The notes beneath the pieces are model-generated. The model saw nothing but the letters and a program-made list of their open reading frames with translations. It searched no databases and had not been told where the DNA came from. The translations under genes and the position numbers were made by a program. Shown here one piece after another: positions 49,279 to 59,852 of a stretch of 64,000 nt of DNA (its first letter is position 1; each line of letters begins with the position of its first letter). Source of the stretch: Burkholderia seminalis DSM 23518 (lineage in GTDB: Bacteria > Pseudomonadota > Gammaproteobacteria > Burkholderiales > Burkholderiaceae); NCBI RefSeq assembly GCF_902832885.1, contig NZ_CADFDK010000012.1:1-64000 (forward strand), read 5' to 3'.

Positions 49279-50875
49279 ATGCACGTCAAGCTGTTCGCGG
49301 CGGCCGCCGTTGCCGCCGCCCTCGCCGCCCCCCGGCCTCGCCGCCGCCAAGCCGCTCACCGTCTGCACGGAATCGAGCCCGGACGGCTTCGACGTCGTGC
49401 AGTACAACTCGCTCGTCACGACCAACGCATCGGCCGACGTGATCTTCAACACGCTCGTGTCCTACGACGAAGCCGCGAAGAAGGTCGTGCCCGCGCTCGC
49501 CGACAAATGGGAAGCGAGCGCCGACGGCCTCACGTACACGTTCCACCTGCGCCCGAACGTCGCGTTCCAGACCACCGACTATTTCAAGCCGGGCCGCGCG
49601 CTGAACGCGGACGACGTCGTGTTCACGTTCACGCGGATGCTCGACGATTCGAACCCGTGGCACAAGGTGGCCGGCGCGAGCGGCTTCCCGCACGCACAGT
49701 CGATGGGCCTCGTGAAGCTCGTGAAGTCGGTCACGAAAGTCGACGACAGCACCGTGAAGTTCGTGCTGAACGAGCCGAACGCGACGTTCGTGCCGATCCT
49801 GACGATGGGCTTCGCGTCGATCTATTCGGCCGAATACGCGGACCAGTTGCTGAAGGCCGGCAAGCAGGCCGACCTGAACGCGAAGCCGGTCGGCACCGGC
49901 CCGTTCGTGCTGAAGAGCTATACGAAGGACGCGCTGATCCGCTACGACGTGAACCCGACGTACTGGGGCACGAAGCCGAAGGTCGACCGGCTGATCTATG
50001 CGATCACGCCCGACCCGTCGGTGCGGCTGCAGAAGGTGAAGGCCGGCGAATGCCAGATCGCGCTGTCGCCGAAGCCGCAGGACGTGCTCGCCGCGAAGGG
50101 CGACAGCGCGCTGAAGGTCGTGCAGACGCCCGCGTTCATGACCGCGTTCGTCGCGCTGAACACGCAGAAGAAGCCGCTCGACAACGACAAGGTGCGCGAG
50201 GCGCTGAACCTCGCGTTCGACCGCGCGACCTACCTGAAGGTCGTGTTCGACAACACCGCGACGGCCGCGAACAACCCGTACCCGCCGAACACGTGGAGCT
50301 ATGCGAAGGATGTCGCGCCGTATCCGTACGATCCCGCGAAGGCGAAGCAGCTGCTCGCGCAGGCCGGCTTCCCGAACGGCTTCTCGACGACGATCTGGAC
50401 GCGCCCGACCGGCAGCGTGCTGAACCCGAACCCGAAGGTCGGCGCGGAACTGCTGCAGGCCGACCTCGCGAAGATCGGCGTGAAGGCCGACGTGAAGGTG
50501 ATCGAGTGGGGCGAGCTGATCAAGCAGGCGAAGCTCGGCCAGCACGACATGCTGTTCATGGGCTGGGCCGGCGACAACGGCGATCCGGACAACTACCTGT
50601 CGCCGCTGTTCAGTTGCAATGCAGTGAAGTCGGGCATCAACTTCGCGCGCTTCTGCGACGCGCAGCTCGACAAGCTGATCGCCGACGGCAAGTCAACGGC
50701 CGATCAGGCGAAGCGCGCGAAGCTGTACGAATCGGCGCAGAAGATCATCCACGACCAGGCGCTGTGGATCCCGCTCGGCTACCCGACGGCCGCCGCGCTC
50801 ACGCGCACGAACGTGGGCGGTTATCACGTGAGTCCGTTCGGACGCCAGAACTTCACGACGGTGGCCGTGCAGTAA
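49279..50875 (+). pseudogene. Dipeptide ABC transporter substrate-binding protein (DppA type), frameshifted in the signal peptide
   Basis: From about residue 24 the sequence is a complete family-5 extracellular binding protein (PLTVCTESSPDGFDVVQYNS, VGTGPFVLKSY, GWAGDNGDPDNYLSPLFSC), which captures dipeptides or related oligopeptides. The natural start (ATG 49279, MHVKLFAAAAVAAALAAP) is in another frame. The frames meet at a run of six C (49328-49333). With five C the gene would be one 531-residue protein with a normal signal peptide (cleaved after GLAAA). As written, the mature part has no export signal. A sequencing error is the simplest explanation. No transporter permease genes follow. 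Confidence 0.85.
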
Positions 50876-50938
50876 CCGCGCGTGGCGCGCAAGCGACGGC
50901 CCCGCGCCGCTCGCTTGCGACCCGCGCGCGCCGCTTGC

Positions 50939-50944
50939 TACACT
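50939..50944 (+). promoter_or_regulatory. Possible -10 box of the ABC-F gene
   Basis: TACACT within TTGCTACACTGCG, about 120 bp upstream of the ABC-F start. Confidence 0.3.
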
Positions 50945-51066
50945 GCGCGCCTGTTCCTCCTACCGGACGCCAGCCAAAGTGAACCACTAAGCCTTCCCGA
51001 AATGTTTTCGCCGCCCGTGCCACGCACGCCGCGCGCGAAGGTCTTCACGCATTTTTGGAGGTGCTC

Positions 51067-52710
51067 ATGGCTGCAGCCACGCCCGCCGGCGCGCTCGTCG
51101 CGCTTCATCACGTTTCCTTCCGCTTCGACGACGGCGTCACGCTGTTCGATTCGCTCGACCTGACCATCGATCGCACGCCGACCGGCATCGTCGGCCGCAA
51201 CGGCGTCGGCAAGAGCCTGCTCGCGCAACTGATCGCGGGGCGCCGCGCGCCGAGCGCGGGGACCATCGAGCGGCACACGCCCGTCGTCTACGTCGCGCAG
51301 CAGCACGACGCGCTCGCCGCCGCCGGCCCGCGAACCGTCGCGCAGGTCGCCGCGCTCGATGTGCCGCTCGGCGCGCTCGCGCGTCTCGCGCACGGCCGCG
51401 CGGAGCCTCAAGATTTCGACTTGATCGGCGATCGCTGGGATCTCGCGGAGCGGCTGCGCACGGCGCTCGATGCGGCGGGCCTGCGCGACGTGCGCCCCGA
51501 CACGCCCGCTCATGCGCTGAGCGGCGGCCAGCGCGCGCGCGTCGCGCTGACCGGCGCGCTGCTGTCCGGCGCCGGCCTGCTCGTGCTCGACGAACCGACC
51601 AACCATCTCGACGCGCCGGGCCGCGCGTGGCTGCGCGCGGCGCTCGACGGCTGGCGCGGCGGCGTCGTCATCGTTAGCCACGATCGTGCGCTGCTCGCCG
51701 GCGTGCAGCGCATCGTCGAGCTGACGCCGCACGGTGCGCGCTCGTATGGCGGCAACTACGCGCTCTACCGCGCGCAGCGCGACGCGGCGCAGCAGGCCGC
51801 CCAAGCGGCGCTCGACCATGCACGCACCGAGCGCGGGCGCGTACGGCGCAGGCTCGAACAGGAACACGACACGATCCAGCGTCACGCGGCCGCATCGCTG
51901 CGCGACGCGAAGACGGCGAACCTGTCGTCGGGGGCGAAGCAAAGCCGCAAGGGGGCGGCGCGCAACATCATGGGGGCCGTCCGGCGTCAACAGGGCGACT
52001 TCAAGGCGACGCTCGACGAACGCGTGCAGGAAGCGGCCGCGCGCGTCGAAGAAGATGCCCCCGTGCTCGTATCGCTGCCGGGTACCGAGGTCAGCGCGCG
52101 CCGCCAGCTGTTCACGCTCGACCGTGCGCAACCGCCGTGGCGCGTCGCGGGCGGCACCGGCGAAATCACGTGGTCCGCGAGCGGCCCCGTGCGCGTCGCG
52201 CTGGCGGGCCCGAACGGCTGCGGCAAATCGACCTTGCTGAGGATGCTCGCGGGCGAACTCGAACCGCGCTCAGGTGCCTGCACGACACACGTCAGCGCCG
52301 CCTATCTCGACCAGCGGCTCGCGCTGCTCGACCCCGAGCATTCGATCGTCGAGCAGTTGGGGCTGCTCGATACACCGCTCGCCGAAGGCGACCTGCGCAG
52401 CCGTCTCGCGTTGTTGCAGCTCGATGCAACGCGCGCGACGCAGCCCGCCCGGCAGCTGAGCGGCGGCGAACGGCTGAAGGCCGCGCTCGCCTGTGCGTTG
52501 TGGCGCGGCACGCCCGCGCAGCTGTTGCTGCTCGACGAGCCGACCAATCACCTCGATCTCGAATCGGTGCGTGCGATCGAAGCCGCGCTGGCCGGTTTCC
52601 CCGGCGCAATCGTGGTGGCGTCGCACGACGCCGCGTTTCTCGCCGCGCTCGAGCCGACGCACACGATGCAATGGCATCGCGACGGGTGGCGCTACGAACC
52701 CGTCGTGTAA
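51067..52710 (+). CDS. ABC-F family ATPase
   Basis: A 547-residue protein with two ABC domains in one chain and no membrane segment, the ABC-F layout. Domain one has Walker A GRNGVGKS (43-50), signature LSGGQRAR and Walker B LLVLDEPTNHLD. Domain two has GPNGCGKS, LSGGERLK and LLLLDEPTNHLD. The linker (about 240-330) is Arg/Lys-rich and helical, as in ribosome-binding ABC-F proteins. Members act on translating ribosomes (EttA type) or give ribosome-protection antibiotic resistance. Which applies here cannot be told. The ATG at 51067 has a perfect GGAGG five bases upstream. Confidence 0.9.
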   Translation: MAAATPAGALVALHHVSFRFDDGVTLFDSLDLTIDRTPTGIVGRNGVGKSLLAQLIAGRRAPSAGTIERHTPVVYVAQQHDALAAAGPRTVAQVAALDVPLGALARLAHGRAEPQDFDLIGDRWDLAERLRTALDAAGLRDVRPDTPAHALSGGQRARVALTGALLSGAGLLVLDEPTNHLDAPGRAWLRAALDGWRGGVVIVSHDRALLAGVQRIVELTPHGARSYGGNYALYRAQRDAAQQAAQAALDHARTERGRVRRRLEQEHDTIQRHAAASLRDAKTANLSSGAKQSRKGAARNIMGAVRRQQGDFKATLDERVQEAAARVEEDAPVLVSLPGTEVSARRQLFTLDRAQPPWRVAGGTGEITWSASGPVRVALAGPNGCGKSTLLRMLAGELEPRSGACTTHVSAAYLDQRLALLDPEHSIVEQLGLLDTPLAEGDLRSRLALLQLDATRATQPARQLSGGERLKAALACALWRGTPAQLLLLDEPTNHLDLESVRAIEAALAGFPGAIVVASHDAAFLAALEPTHTMQWHRDGWRYEPVV

Positions 52711-52726
52711 GGACGACGAAGCGCGC

Positions 52727-53806
52727 TCAGCCGGCGGCGCGGAACCGCAGCACGCCGTCGTCGCCCTGCTCGCGCACGAGCTCGCCCGCGAGCCACAGCA
52801 GGTTCAGGTGCGCGAGGGCCTCGCCGAGCGCGAACGTCATCTGGTGGATGTCGAGCTCGCGGCGGCGGAACATGATCGGCACGATGTCGGCCGCGCTCGT
52901 CGGCTTTTCCGCGCATGCGACCCGCACTTCGGCGAGCCGCGCATCGTGGTGTTCGCGCAGCTGCGCGATGCGCGTGCGCACGCCGCGGAACGGCTTGCCG
53001 TGCGACGGCAGCACGAGCGTGTCGGCCGCCATCGTCTCGTAGCGGCCGAGCGACTGCAGGTACAGCGCGAGCGGGTTCCCTTCCGGCTCGAGGTCGAACA
53101 CCGACACGTTCGTCGAGATGCGCGGCAGCACCATGTCGCCGGAAATCAGCACGCCGTCCGCTTCGCTGTGCAGCGCGCAATGTTCAGGCGAATGGCCGAA
53201 ACCGGTGACGACGCGCCACGTGCGCGCCCCGATCCCGACCGCGTCGCCTTCGCGCAGGCGGCGGTAGCGCGGCGGCACGGCCGGCACGAGATCCGAGTAG
53301 TAGCCGCGGCGGTTGCGCAGCTTGTCGAGCGCGGCGGGATCGGTCAGCCCGTGGCGCGCGAAATGATCGGCGGCGGCCGCGCCGCCCGCGTTCGAGCCGT
53401 TGCCGGCCGCCATCAGGCAGCCGAACATGTATTCGCCGAGCGTCATCCACAGCCGCACGTTCCAGCGGCCCTGGTCGCCGCCTTCGCACAACCAGTTCGC
53501 GAGGCCGAAGTGATCGGGGTGGCAGTGCGTGACCAGCACGCGCAGCACCGGCAGGCCGTCGAGATGCGTGTCGAAGATCTGCTCCCAGTGCGCGCGGATC
53601 GCGTCCGACGAGATCCCGCAATCGACGATCGTCCAGCCTTGCTGCCCGTCGATCTCGTCGCGCAGCAGCCAGAGATTGATGTGGTCGAGCGAGAACGGCA
53701 GCGGCATGCGCAGCCAGCGCACGCCGGGCGCGACCTCGAACGTGTCGCCCGCGGCAGGCAGCGTGTCGGCGAAGGGATAGTCGAGTTGGTGTTCCAGTGC
53801 GTTCAT
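52727..53806 (-). CDS. Metallo-beta-lactamase-fold hydrolase
   Basis: A 359-residue MBL-fold protein. The zinc motif is HCHPDH (94-99), followed by GFGHSPEH, SGDMVLP and LPSHGKPF, covering the usual ligand set. An extra helical C-terminal domain (about 300-359, DIVPIMFRRRELDIHQMTFALGEALAHL) resembles the substrate-binding cap of LACTB2-like proteins. Likely a thioester hydrolase or nuclease rather than a true beta-lactamase. No signal peptide. It is convergent with the ABC-F gene, 16 bp apart. Confidence 0.88.
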   Translation of the reverse strand: MNALEHQLDYPFADTLPAAGDTFEVAPGVRWLRMPLPFSLDHINLWLLRDEIDGQQGWTIVDCGISSDAIRAHWEQIFDTHLDGLPVLRVLVTHCHPDHFGLANWLCEGGDQGRWNVRLWMTLGEYMFGCLMAAGNGSNAGGAAAADHFARHGLTDPAALDKLRNRRGYYSDLVPAVPPRYRRLREGDAVGIGARTWRVVTGFGHSPEHCALHSEADGVLISGDMVLPRISTNVSVFDLEPEGNPLALYLQSLGRYETMAADTLVLPSHGKPFRGVRTRIAQLREHHDARLAEVRVACAEKPTSAADIVPIMFRRRELDIHQMTFALGEALAHLNLLWLAGELVREQGDDGVLRFRAAG

Positions 53807-54110
53807 CGGTGGGGCGTCTCGTCGTTATCGGTGCGAATGCCCGCCGGCGGCAGGCACGGCGGGCGGTGCGTCGATTCTATCGCCGTCGTGCGGAACGCGT
53901 GCCCGGCGGCGGCCGGGCGGTCAAAAAAAGTTCGTGCCAGAATCGGTTCCGTACCCGTATCTTTACGCGAAGATGCACCGAACGGCACGCAACGGTGAAC
54001 AACGCGCCGATTGGACGCCGTTGGCGCGTCACCCCGAAAGTCATTGAAACGCCGACTTGGGCGCTAAAATGGCGAGTGCTTACAGCCCCTCCCGAACGAG
54101 CCTGCACGCG
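53807..54110. promoter_or_regulatory. Divergent intergenic region with aceK promoter candidate
   Basis: About 300 bp between the MBL gene and aceK. TTGAAA (54044-54049) and TAAAAT (54065-54070, in GCTAAAAT) lie 15 bp apart, about 40 bp upstream of aceK. Spacing is short of the ideal 17. No gene is seen. Confidence 0.4.
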
Positions 54111-55928
54111 ATGAATCACTTCCCCAAACTGCTGTCGTCGCAGATCGGTTTCGACGTCGCGCAGACGATGCTCGAATACTTCGATCGCCATTACCGGATC
54201 TTCCGCGAAGCGGCGGTCGAGGCGAAGACGCTGTTCGAGCATTCCGACTGGCACGGGCTGCAGCGGCTCGCACGCGAGCGGATCACGTCATATGACGAGC
54301 GCGTGCAGGAATGCGTCGAGCTGCTGGAAGACGAATACGACGCGGAGAACATCGACGACGAAGTGTGGCAGCAGATCAAGCTGCACTACATCGGCCTGCT
54401 CACGTCGCACCGCCAGCCCGAGTGCGCGGAAACCTTCTTCAATTCGGTGTGCTGCAAGATCCTGCACCGGTCGTACTTCAGCAACGATTTCATCTTCGTG
54501 CGCCCGGCGATCTCGACCGAGTATCTCGAGAACGACGAGCCGGCCGCGAAACCGACCTACCGCGCGTACTATCCGGGCACCGACGGGCTCGCCGCCACGC
54601 TCGAGCGCGTCGTCACGAACTTCCAGCTCGAACCGGCGTTCGAGGATCTCCCGCGCGACATCGGCTGCGTGATGCAGGCGATCGACGACGAATTCGGCCG
54701 CTTCGACGCGGCGCCGAATTTCCAGATCCACGTGCTGTCCTCGCTGTTCTTCCGCAACAAGAGCGCGTACATCATCGGCCGCATCATCAACGCCGACCGC
54801 GTGCTGCCGTTCGCGGTGCCGATCCGCCACGTGCGGCCGGGCCTGCTCGCGCTCGACACGGTGCTGCTGCGCCGCGACCAGTTGCAGATCATCTTCAGCT
54901 TCTCGCACTCGTACTTCCTCGTCGACATGGGCGTGCCGTCCGCGTACGTCGACTTCCTGTGCACGATCATGCCGGGCAAGCCGAAGGCCGAGATCTACAC
55001 GTCGGTCGGCCTGCAGAAGCAGGGCAAGAACCTGTTCTACCGCGACCTGCTGCACCACCTGTCGCATTCGAGCGACCGCTTCATCATCGCGCCCGGGATC
55101 AAGGGCCTCGTGATGCTCGTGTTCACGCTGCCGTCGTTCCCGTACGTGTTCAAGATCATCAAGGACCACTTCCCGCCGCCGAAGGAAACGACGCGCGCGC
55201 AGATCATGGAGAAGTACCAGCTCGTGAAGCGCCACGACCGCCTCGGGCGGATGGCCGACACGCTCGAGTATTCGAGCGTCGCGCTGCCGCTCGCGCGGCT
55301 CGACCACGCGCTCGTGCGCGAGCTCGAGAAGGAAGTGCCGTCGCTGCTCGAATACGAGGACGACAACCTCGTGATCAAGCACCTGTACATCGAGCGCCGG
55401 ATGACGCCGCTGAACCTGTACCTGCAGAACGGCAGCGACGCGGACGTCGAGCACGGCGTGAAGGAATACGGCAATGCGGTGAAGGAGCTGATGAAGGCGA
55501 ACATCTTCCCGGGCGACATGCTGTACAAGAACTTCGGCGTCACGCGCCACGGCCGCGTCGTGTTCTACGACTACGACGAGATCGAGTACCTGACCGACTG
55601 CAACGTGCGCCGCGTGCCGCCGCCGCGCAACGAGGAAGACGAGCTGTCCGGCGAACCGTGGTATACCGTCGGCCCGCACGACATCTTTCCGGAGACCTAC
55701 GGACCGTTCCTGCTCGGCGACCCGCGCGTGCGCGACGTGTTCATGAAGCACCACGCGGACTTCTTCGATCCCGCGCTGTGGCAGGCGAGCAAGGACCGCC
55801 TGCTGCAGGGCGAATTGCCCGATTTTTATCCGTACGACGCAGCGCTGCGCTTCAACGTGCGCTACCCCGCGCGCTTCGGCGCGACGGACCAGAACGACGG
55901 CGAAGGCGACGCGCAGCGCGCCGCCTGA
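54111..55928 (+). CDS. aceK: Isocitrate dehydrogenase kinase/phosphatase
   Basis: A 605-residue bifunctional enzyme that inactivates isocitrate dehydrogenase by phosphorylation and restores it, setting the split between the TCA cycle and the glyoxylate bypass. The N-terminal regulatory half is followed by the kinase-like half with the ATP loop [18 protein letters not shown] and KIIKDHF. The catalytic region [18 protein letters not shown] is intact. [18 protein letters not shown] matches the N-terminus known for this genus, so the start at 54111 is preferred over in-frame starts at 54069 and 54057. No aceA or aceB is adjacent. Confidence 0.97.
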   Translation: MNHFPKLLSSQIGFDVAQTMLEYFDRHYRIFREAAVEAKTLFEHSDWHGLQRLARERITSYDERVQECVELLEDEYDAENIDDEVWQQIKLHYIGLLTSHRQPECAETFFNSVCCKILHRSYFSNDFIFVRPAISTEYLENDEPAAKPTYRAYYPGTDGLAATLERVVTNFQLEPAFEDLPRDIGCVMQAIDDEFGRFDAAPNFQIHVLSSLFFRNKSAYIIGRIINADRVLPFAVPIRHVRPGLLALDTVLLRRDQLQIIFSFSHSYFLVDMGVPSAYVDFLCTIMPGKPKAEIYTSVGLQKQGKNLFYRDLLHHLSHSSDRFIIAPGIKGLVMLVFTLPSFPYVFKIIKDHFPPPKETTRAQIMEKYQLVKRHDRLGRMADTLEYSSVALPLARLDHALVRELEKEVPSLLEYEDDNLVIKHLYIERRMTPLNLYLQNGSDADVEHGVKEYGNAVKELMKANIFPGDMLYKNFGVTRHGRVVFYDYDEIEYLTDCNVRRVPPPRNEEDELSGEPWYTVGPHDIFPETYGPFLLGDPRVRDVFMKHHADFFDPALWQASKDRLLQGELPDFYPYDAALRFNVRYPARFGATDQNDGEGDAQRAA

Positions 55929-55994
55929 CGCCGCGGACACCGAACCTGCCGATCGATCCGATATCGATCCGATTTCCGTCAACGGAATCCACCG

Positions 55995-56765
55995 ATGAAT
56001 ACCCCAGACAATCCGCTCTCACATCTGTTCGACAACAACGAAGCCTGGGTCAAGCGCAAGCTCGAGGACGATCCGCAATTCTTCGCGCGCCTCGCCGACC
56101 AGCAGGCGCCGGAGTACCTGTGGATCGGCTGCTCGGATTCGCGCGTGCCCGCGAACCAGATCATCGGCCTGCCGCCGGGCGAAGTGTTCGTGCACCGCAA
56201 CATCGCGAACGTCGTCGTGCACAGCGACCTGAACTGCCTGTCGGTGATCCAGTTCGCGGTCGACATCCTGCGCGTGAAGCACATCATGGTCGTCGGCCAC
56301 TACGGCTGCTCCGGCGTGAACGCGGCGCTGCTCAACCGGCGCGTCGGCCTCGCGGACAACTGGCTGCATCACGTGCAGGACGTGCGCGAGCGTCACGCGG
56401 CGCTGCTCGAGGACTGGCCGGTCGGCGAAGCGCGCTATCGCCGCCTGATCGAGCTGAACGCGATCGAGCAGGTCGTCAACGTATGCCGCACGACGATCGT
56501 CAACGACGCGTGGGCCCGCGGCCAGTCGCTCACCGTGCACGGGCTCGTGTACGGCGTGCACGACGGCCGGATGCGCAACCTCGGGATGGCCGTGTCGAAC
56601 TTCGACGCGCTCGACGAGACCTACAAGCGCTGCGTGGCCGCGCTCACCGCCGGCGGCAACCATGCGCCGGACAACGACATGATCGCGGCGGACGCCGCGC
56701 GGCGGCTCGAAGGCGTCGCGCAGGCGGTCGCCGCCACGCTGAAGCCGTGCGACGACGCGCAGTAA
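55995..56765 (+). CDS. can: Beta-class carbonic anhydrase
   Basis: A 256-residue zinc enzyme interconverting CO2 and bicarbonate, which supplies bicarbonate for the biotin-dependent carboxylases. Zinc ligands are Cys46, His102 and Cys105 (CSDSR at 46-50, GHYGC at 101-105), with Asp48-Arg50 forming the catalytic dyad. The length and C-terminus fit the Can/CynT2 type. It starts 66 bp after aceK on the same strand. Confidence 0.95.
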   Translation: MNTPDNPLSHLFDNNEAWVKRKLEDDPQFFARLADQQAPEYLWIGCSDSRVPANQIIGLPPGEVFVHRNIANVVVHSDLNCLSVIQFAVDILRVKHIMVVGHYGCSGVNAALLNRRVGLADNWLHHVQDVRERHAALLEDWPVGEARYRRLIELNAIEQVVNVCRTTIVNDAWARGQSLTVHGLVYGVHDGRMRNLGMAVSNFDALDETYKRCVAALTAGGNHAPDNDMIAADAARRLEGVAQAVAATLKPCDDAQ

Positions 56766-56867
56766 CGCGGCATGCGCGTGGCGGCCGCCGTCACGCGGCC
56801 GCGACCCATTTCGAACGGATCTGACACCGGCACCGCCCAGGCGGCGCCCAGGAAAGGAGCGACGGGC

Positions 56868-57545
56868 ATGAAAACCGTATTGATCGTCGGCGCATCGCGC
56901 GGCCTCGGCCGCGAATTCGTCCGGCAGTACCGGCGCGACGGCTGGAACGTGATCGCGACCGCGCGCGACGAAGCGTCGCTCGACGCGCTGCGCGCGCTCG
57001 GCGCGCACGCGCATGCGCTCGACATCGCGCGGCCCGAGCAGATCGCGGCGCTCGGCTGGAAGCTCGACGGCGAACGGCTCGATGCGGCCGTGCTCGTGTC
57101 GGGCGTGTACGGGCCGCGCACCGAAGGCGTCGAGACGATCACGGCCGAGGATTTCGACGCGGTGATGCATACGAACGTGCGCGGGCCGATGCAGTTGCTG
57201 CCGATCCTGCTGCCGCTCGTCGAGGACGCGCGCGGCGTGCTGGCGGTCGTGTCGAGCCGGATGGGCAGCATCGCCGAGGCGACCGGCACGACCGGCTGGC
57301 TGTACCGCGCGAGCAAGGCCGCGCTGAACGATGCGCTGCGCATCGCGTCGCTGCAGACGCGCCATGCCGCGTGCATCTCGCTGCACCCCGGCTGGGTGCG
57401 CACCGACATGGGCGGCGCGCAGGCCGCGATCGACCCGGAAACGAGCGTGACCGGCATGCGCCGCGTGATCGCGGAATCCGGTGCGGACGTGTCGCAGGCC
57501 AACGGCCGCTTCTTCCAGTACGACGGCATCGAGCTGAGCTGGTGA
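56868..57545 (+). CDS. Short-chain dehydrogenase/reductase (C-factor-like)
   Basis: A 225-residue SDR. The cofactor loop GASRGLG is at 8-14 and Tyr146-x-x-x-Lys150 (YRASK) forms the active site, with Ser129-Ser130 nearby. HPGWVRTDMGG and the short length match the CsgA/C-factor-like group of SDRs. AGGAAAGGAG eight bases upstream supports the ATG at 56868 over a longer frame beginning at 56772. Substrate unknown. Confidence 0.9.
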   Translation: MKTVLIVGASRGLGREFVRQYRRDGWNVIATARDEASLDALRALGAHAHALDIARPEQIAALGWKLDGERLDAAVLVSGVYGPRTEGVETITAEDFDAVMHTNVRGPMQLLPILLPLVEDARGVLAVVSSRMGSIAEATGTTGWLYRASKAALNDALRIASLQTRHAACISLHPGWVRTDMGGAQAAIDPETSVTGMRRVIAESGADVSQANGRFFQYDGIELSW

Positions 57546-57584
57546 GCCGAACCGACAACCGAACGTCGTTAATTCCCGTTTCGC

Positions 57585-58022
57585 ATGATTTTGAACCGAC
57601 CTGACGCGTGCCCGTGCGGCGGCGCGTCCCCCGCGCCCGCCGGCAAAGCGCCGGCACCGCGCTATGCGGCGTGCTGCGGCCGCTTCATCGACGGCGGCGA
57701 GGCCGCGCCGACCGCGCTCGAGTTGATGCGCTCGCGGTACAGCGCGTACGTACTCGGCGCGACCGACTACCTGCGCGCAACCTGGGCCGCGCGCACCTGC
57801 CCGCCCGATCTCGATACCGACCCCGACGCCCCCGACGCGCCGCGCTGGCTCGGCCTCGCGGTCAAACGCCATGCGCCGCTCGACGAACACCACGCGGAGG
57901 TCGAATTCGTGGCCCGCTACAAGGTCGGCGGGCGCGCTCACCGGCTCCACGAGACGAGCCGTTTCGAGCGCGACGAGCACGGTTTCTGGCGTTACGTCGA
58001 CGGCGAAGTAAGTGATCGCTGA
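57585..58022 (+). CDS. YchJ family protein
   Basis: A 145-residue protein of the YchJ family. Zinc-binding-type cysteines are CPCGG (9-13) and CC (30-31). Then ALELMRSRYSAYVLGATDYLRATW and a NTF2-like C-terminal part with HAEVEFVARYKVGGRAHRLHETSRFERDEHGFWRYVDG. Function unknown. It lies 39 bp after the SDR gene and may share its transcript. Confidence 0.9.
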   Translation: MILNRPDACPCGGASPAPAGKAPAPRYAACCGRFIDGGEAAPTALELMRSRYSAYVLGATDYLRATWAARTCPPDLDTDPDAPDAPRWLGLAVKRHAPLDEHHAEVEFVARYKVGGRAHRLHETSRFERDEHGFWRYVDGEVSDR

Positions 58023-58128
58023 CAAATAGTTGCTGTGTCAGACGCCGGGTAATTCCCGCATTGCACAACCCGATTTTGTCGGGCTAGGATGACCTCGAAT
58101 TGGTCATGTTGCATGGCAGGGCTTACGA

Positions 58129-59394
58129 ATGGCGTTCAGCAAGGTATTGGTGGGATGGATGGCGGCCGGTGCGCTGTCGGCCGCTCAGGCCGGTGCGCTG
58201 CCGAACGCAACGCCGGGTGCGGGCGCGAGCGGCTCGCTCGCCCATGCCGAGCGCTTCGATTACGGCGACTCGAACCTGCCGCAGGTCGCGGCCGATCTCA
58301 ACGAACAGATTCTCCGCATCCCGGCCGACGCTTCGGGCGCCGTCACGCTCGAGGCGACGCTCTTCAAGCCGGACGGCCCCGGCCCGTTCCCGCTCGTCGT
58401 CTTCAACCACGGCAAGAACACCGGCGATCTGCATCTGCAGCCGCGCAGCCGGCCGCTCGCGTTCGCGCGCGAATTCGTGCGCCGCGGCTATGCGGTGATC
58501 GCACCGAACCGCCAGGGCTTCGCCGGCTCGGGCGGCACGTACCAGCAGGAAGGCTGCAACGTCGGCAAGAACGGCCTCGCGCAGGCCGCCGACGTCGACG
58601 CGACGGTGCGCTACATGTCGCACCAGCCGTACGTCGATGCGTCGCGCATCGTCGTCGCCGGCACGTCGCACGGCGGCCTCGCGTCGGTCGCGTACGGCAC
58701 CGAAGCCGCGCCGGGCGTGCGCGGCATCATCAACTTCTCGGGCGGGCTGCGCCAGGACCTGTGCGACGGCTGGCAGCGCAACCTCGTCGATGCGTTCGAC
58801 CAGTACGGCGCGCACACGGCCGTGCGCTCGCTGTGGCTGTACGGCGACAACGATTCGGTCTGGACGCCCGCACTCGTCGCGCAGATGCACGACGCGTACG
58901 TGTCGCACGGCACCCAGGCGCTGTTCATCGATTTCGGCCGCTACAAGGACGACGCGCACCGGCTGATCGTCGATCGCGACGGCGTGCCCGTGTGGTGGCC
59001 GGCCGTGCATGCGTTCCTCGCGGAACTGAACCTGCCGACCTCGGTGCGCTACGCGGTCGCGAACCCGCACGAGCCGAAGGCCACCGGTTATGCGTCGATC
59101 GATGCGGTCAACGCGGTGCCGTATGTCGACGAAGCCGGCCGCGAAGGCTATCGCCGCTTCCTGAACCAGCATCCGAGCCGCGCGTTCGCGGTCTCGTCGG
59201 AAGGCGCGTGGTCGTGGGCGGAAGGCGGCGACGACCCGATGGCGCTCGCGCTCGACAACTGCGCGAAGCAGGGCGCGGGCGCGTGCCGGCTGTATGCGGT
59301 CAACGACCGGGTCGTGTGGAACACGACGCAGACGGCCGACAACGGCGACGCCAACACGCGCGACGCCGATACGCACGCACTCGCTTCGCGCTGA
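58129..59394 (+). CDS. Secreted alpha/beta hydrolase (dienelactone-hydrolase-like)
   Basis: A 421-residue exported hydrolase. The signal peptide is about 1-22 (ending AAQAG). The catalytic serine is Ser180 in GTSHGG, following the strand RIVVAG. The oxyanion motif FNHGKNTG is near 92-99, and the likely acid and histidine lie in YGDNDSVWTP and KDDAHRL. A second domain (about 300-400), with WSWAEGGDDPMALALDNCAKQGAG, resembles the C-terminal region of related bacterial hydrolases that carry a conserved cysteine pair. Substrate unknown. Confidence 0.85.
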   Translation: MAFSKVLVGWMAAGALSAAQAGALPNATPGAGASGSLAHAERFDYGDSNLPQVAADLNEQILRIPADASGAVTLEATLFKPDGPGPFPLVVFNHGKNTGDLHLQPRSRPLAFAREFVRRGYAVIAPNRQGFAGSGGTYQQEGCNVGKNGLAQAADVDATVRYMSHQPYVDASRIVVAGTSHGGLASVAYGTEAAPGVRGIINFSGGLRQDLCDGWQRNLVDAFDQYGAHTAVRSLWLYGDNDSVWTPALVAQMHDAYVSHGTQALFIDFGRYKDDAHRLIVDRDGVPVWWPAVHAFLAELNLPTSVRYAVANPHEPKATGYASIDAVNAVPYVDEAGREGYRRFLNQHPSRAFAVSSEGAWSWAEGGDDPMALALDNCAKQGAGACRLYAVNDRVVWNTTQTADNGDANTRDADTHALASR

Positions 59395-59852
59395 CGCGCG
59401 GCGGATCGTCCGCCGCGCCCGTTCCGCCCGATCCGGCACCTCCTTCCGCGTTGCCCCTGCTCGCGGCCATGCGGCATGCCGCCCCGCCGGCCACCCCTGT
59501 TCGCCGCTGATTCCGTAGACCATTCGGCCACCGCCTCGCGTGCGTGGCGTCACGCCGCCCTCTCGCGCCCGTCTTCGATCCCCGTTTTTCCCGGTCATGC
59601 CGGCGCGCGGCCCGCGATTTTTTTCTGTCAGGGGGGCTCACTCGAACGTCGTCATCTACGGTCATTTTCCCGCATCCGCCGCGTTCGGTTCCGAGCCCCC
59701 CCGAACTGCGCCGAACTCCCGCCCGGCAAGGCTTTGCGGGGTTTGTAACCGCTAGTGCAACGTCCGGCGGAACACGCTAATCTCACCGCGTTTCGTGTTC
59801 CGCCGCGCGGCATCCGTCGATGCCGCGCGGCCGTTTTACCCCCGGAGTCGCC
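59395..59852. other. Intergenic region upstream of the biotin operon
   Basis: About 460 bp without a gene. It starts with a perfect 10-bp hairpin GCGCGGCGGA-TCG-TCCGCCGCGC (59396-59418) that lacks a T-run. The right part (59730-59800) should hold the bioA promoter. TTTGTAACC (59742-59750) resembles half of a BirA operator, but no matching half is present. Confidence 0.45.

Noticed and set aside
59742-59750. TTTGTAACC upstream of bioA as a BirA operator
   Set aside because: Only one half-site is present, and the BirA encoded in this window lacks a DNA-binding domain.
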